Shown one piece after another: positions 6,466-6,480 of a stretch of 6,480 nt of DNA. The first letter of the stretch is position 1. Each line of letters opens with the position of its first letter. Below the pieces are notes generated by a model that was not told the origin of the DNA, searched no databases, and saw nothing but the letters and a program-made list of their open reading frames with translations. The stretch covers positions 1 to 6,480 of the forward strand of contig JBAXLO010000242.1 of NCBI GenBank assembly GCA_037134755.1, written 5' to 3'. A program made the position numbers and the translations under genes. The DNA is from JBAXLO01 sp037134755 (GTDB lineage: Bacteria > Bacteroidota > Bacteroidia > Bacteroidales > JACABE01).

Positions 6466-6480
6466 GCTTTTCTTTTTTAG

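Noticed and set aside
6115..6480. A 121-codon + strand frame starting at GTG within the 41-bp array
   Set aside because: It starts inside a repeat unit, and its protein is the 41-bp unit read in three successive phases (SDRPETCF, HIAQKHVS, ISPRNVF) followed by AT-rich sequence. No promoter or known domain; the open frame is a by-product of stop-poor repeats.

Overview
The window is AT-rich DNA from a member of the Bacteroidota. Three things point there: a gliding-type (type B) type IX secretion C-terminal domain, a PorP/SprF-family outer-membrane protein, and gene starts with no clear Shine-Dalgarno sequence. A TAnnTTTG-type promoter, seen once, fits the same phylum. Genus cannot be decided from the sequence.

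Left half (1-4419, + strand): three genes lie head to tail with gaps of 36 and 19 bases, and no promoter or terminator is visible between them, so they are probably one operon. The first is the 3' end of a large secreted repeat protein. Its reading frame is open from the left edge; it holds perfect 153-bp (51-residue) repeats, then an Ig-like module and a type B sorting domain. The second encodes a PorP/SprF-like outer-membrane protein, the kind of partner that type B substrates need. The third encodes an 828-residue periplasmic protein with TPR, PD40 and OmpA-like parts, probably tying the outer-membrane machinery to peptidoglycan. The reading is a surface adhesin with its dedicated secretion and anchoring partners.

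Middle (4420-5776): a strong hairpin, probably a terminator serving both strands, separates the operon from a convergent minus-strand gene for a 371-residue protein that I do not recognise. A tandem array of a 7-bp unit (ATTCTTA) runs into that gene's stop codon. The gene has a plausible Bacteroidota-type promoter and an A10 tract near its 5' end.

Right part (5777-6480): no credible gene. It holds about ten copies of a 41-bp minisatellite with a palindromic core (GAAACATGTTTC or GAAACGTGTTTC), then AT-rich sequence and one short hairpin-like element resembling a dispersed intergenic repeat. The 41-bp array and the unrecognised minus-strand gene are the least explained parts of the window.
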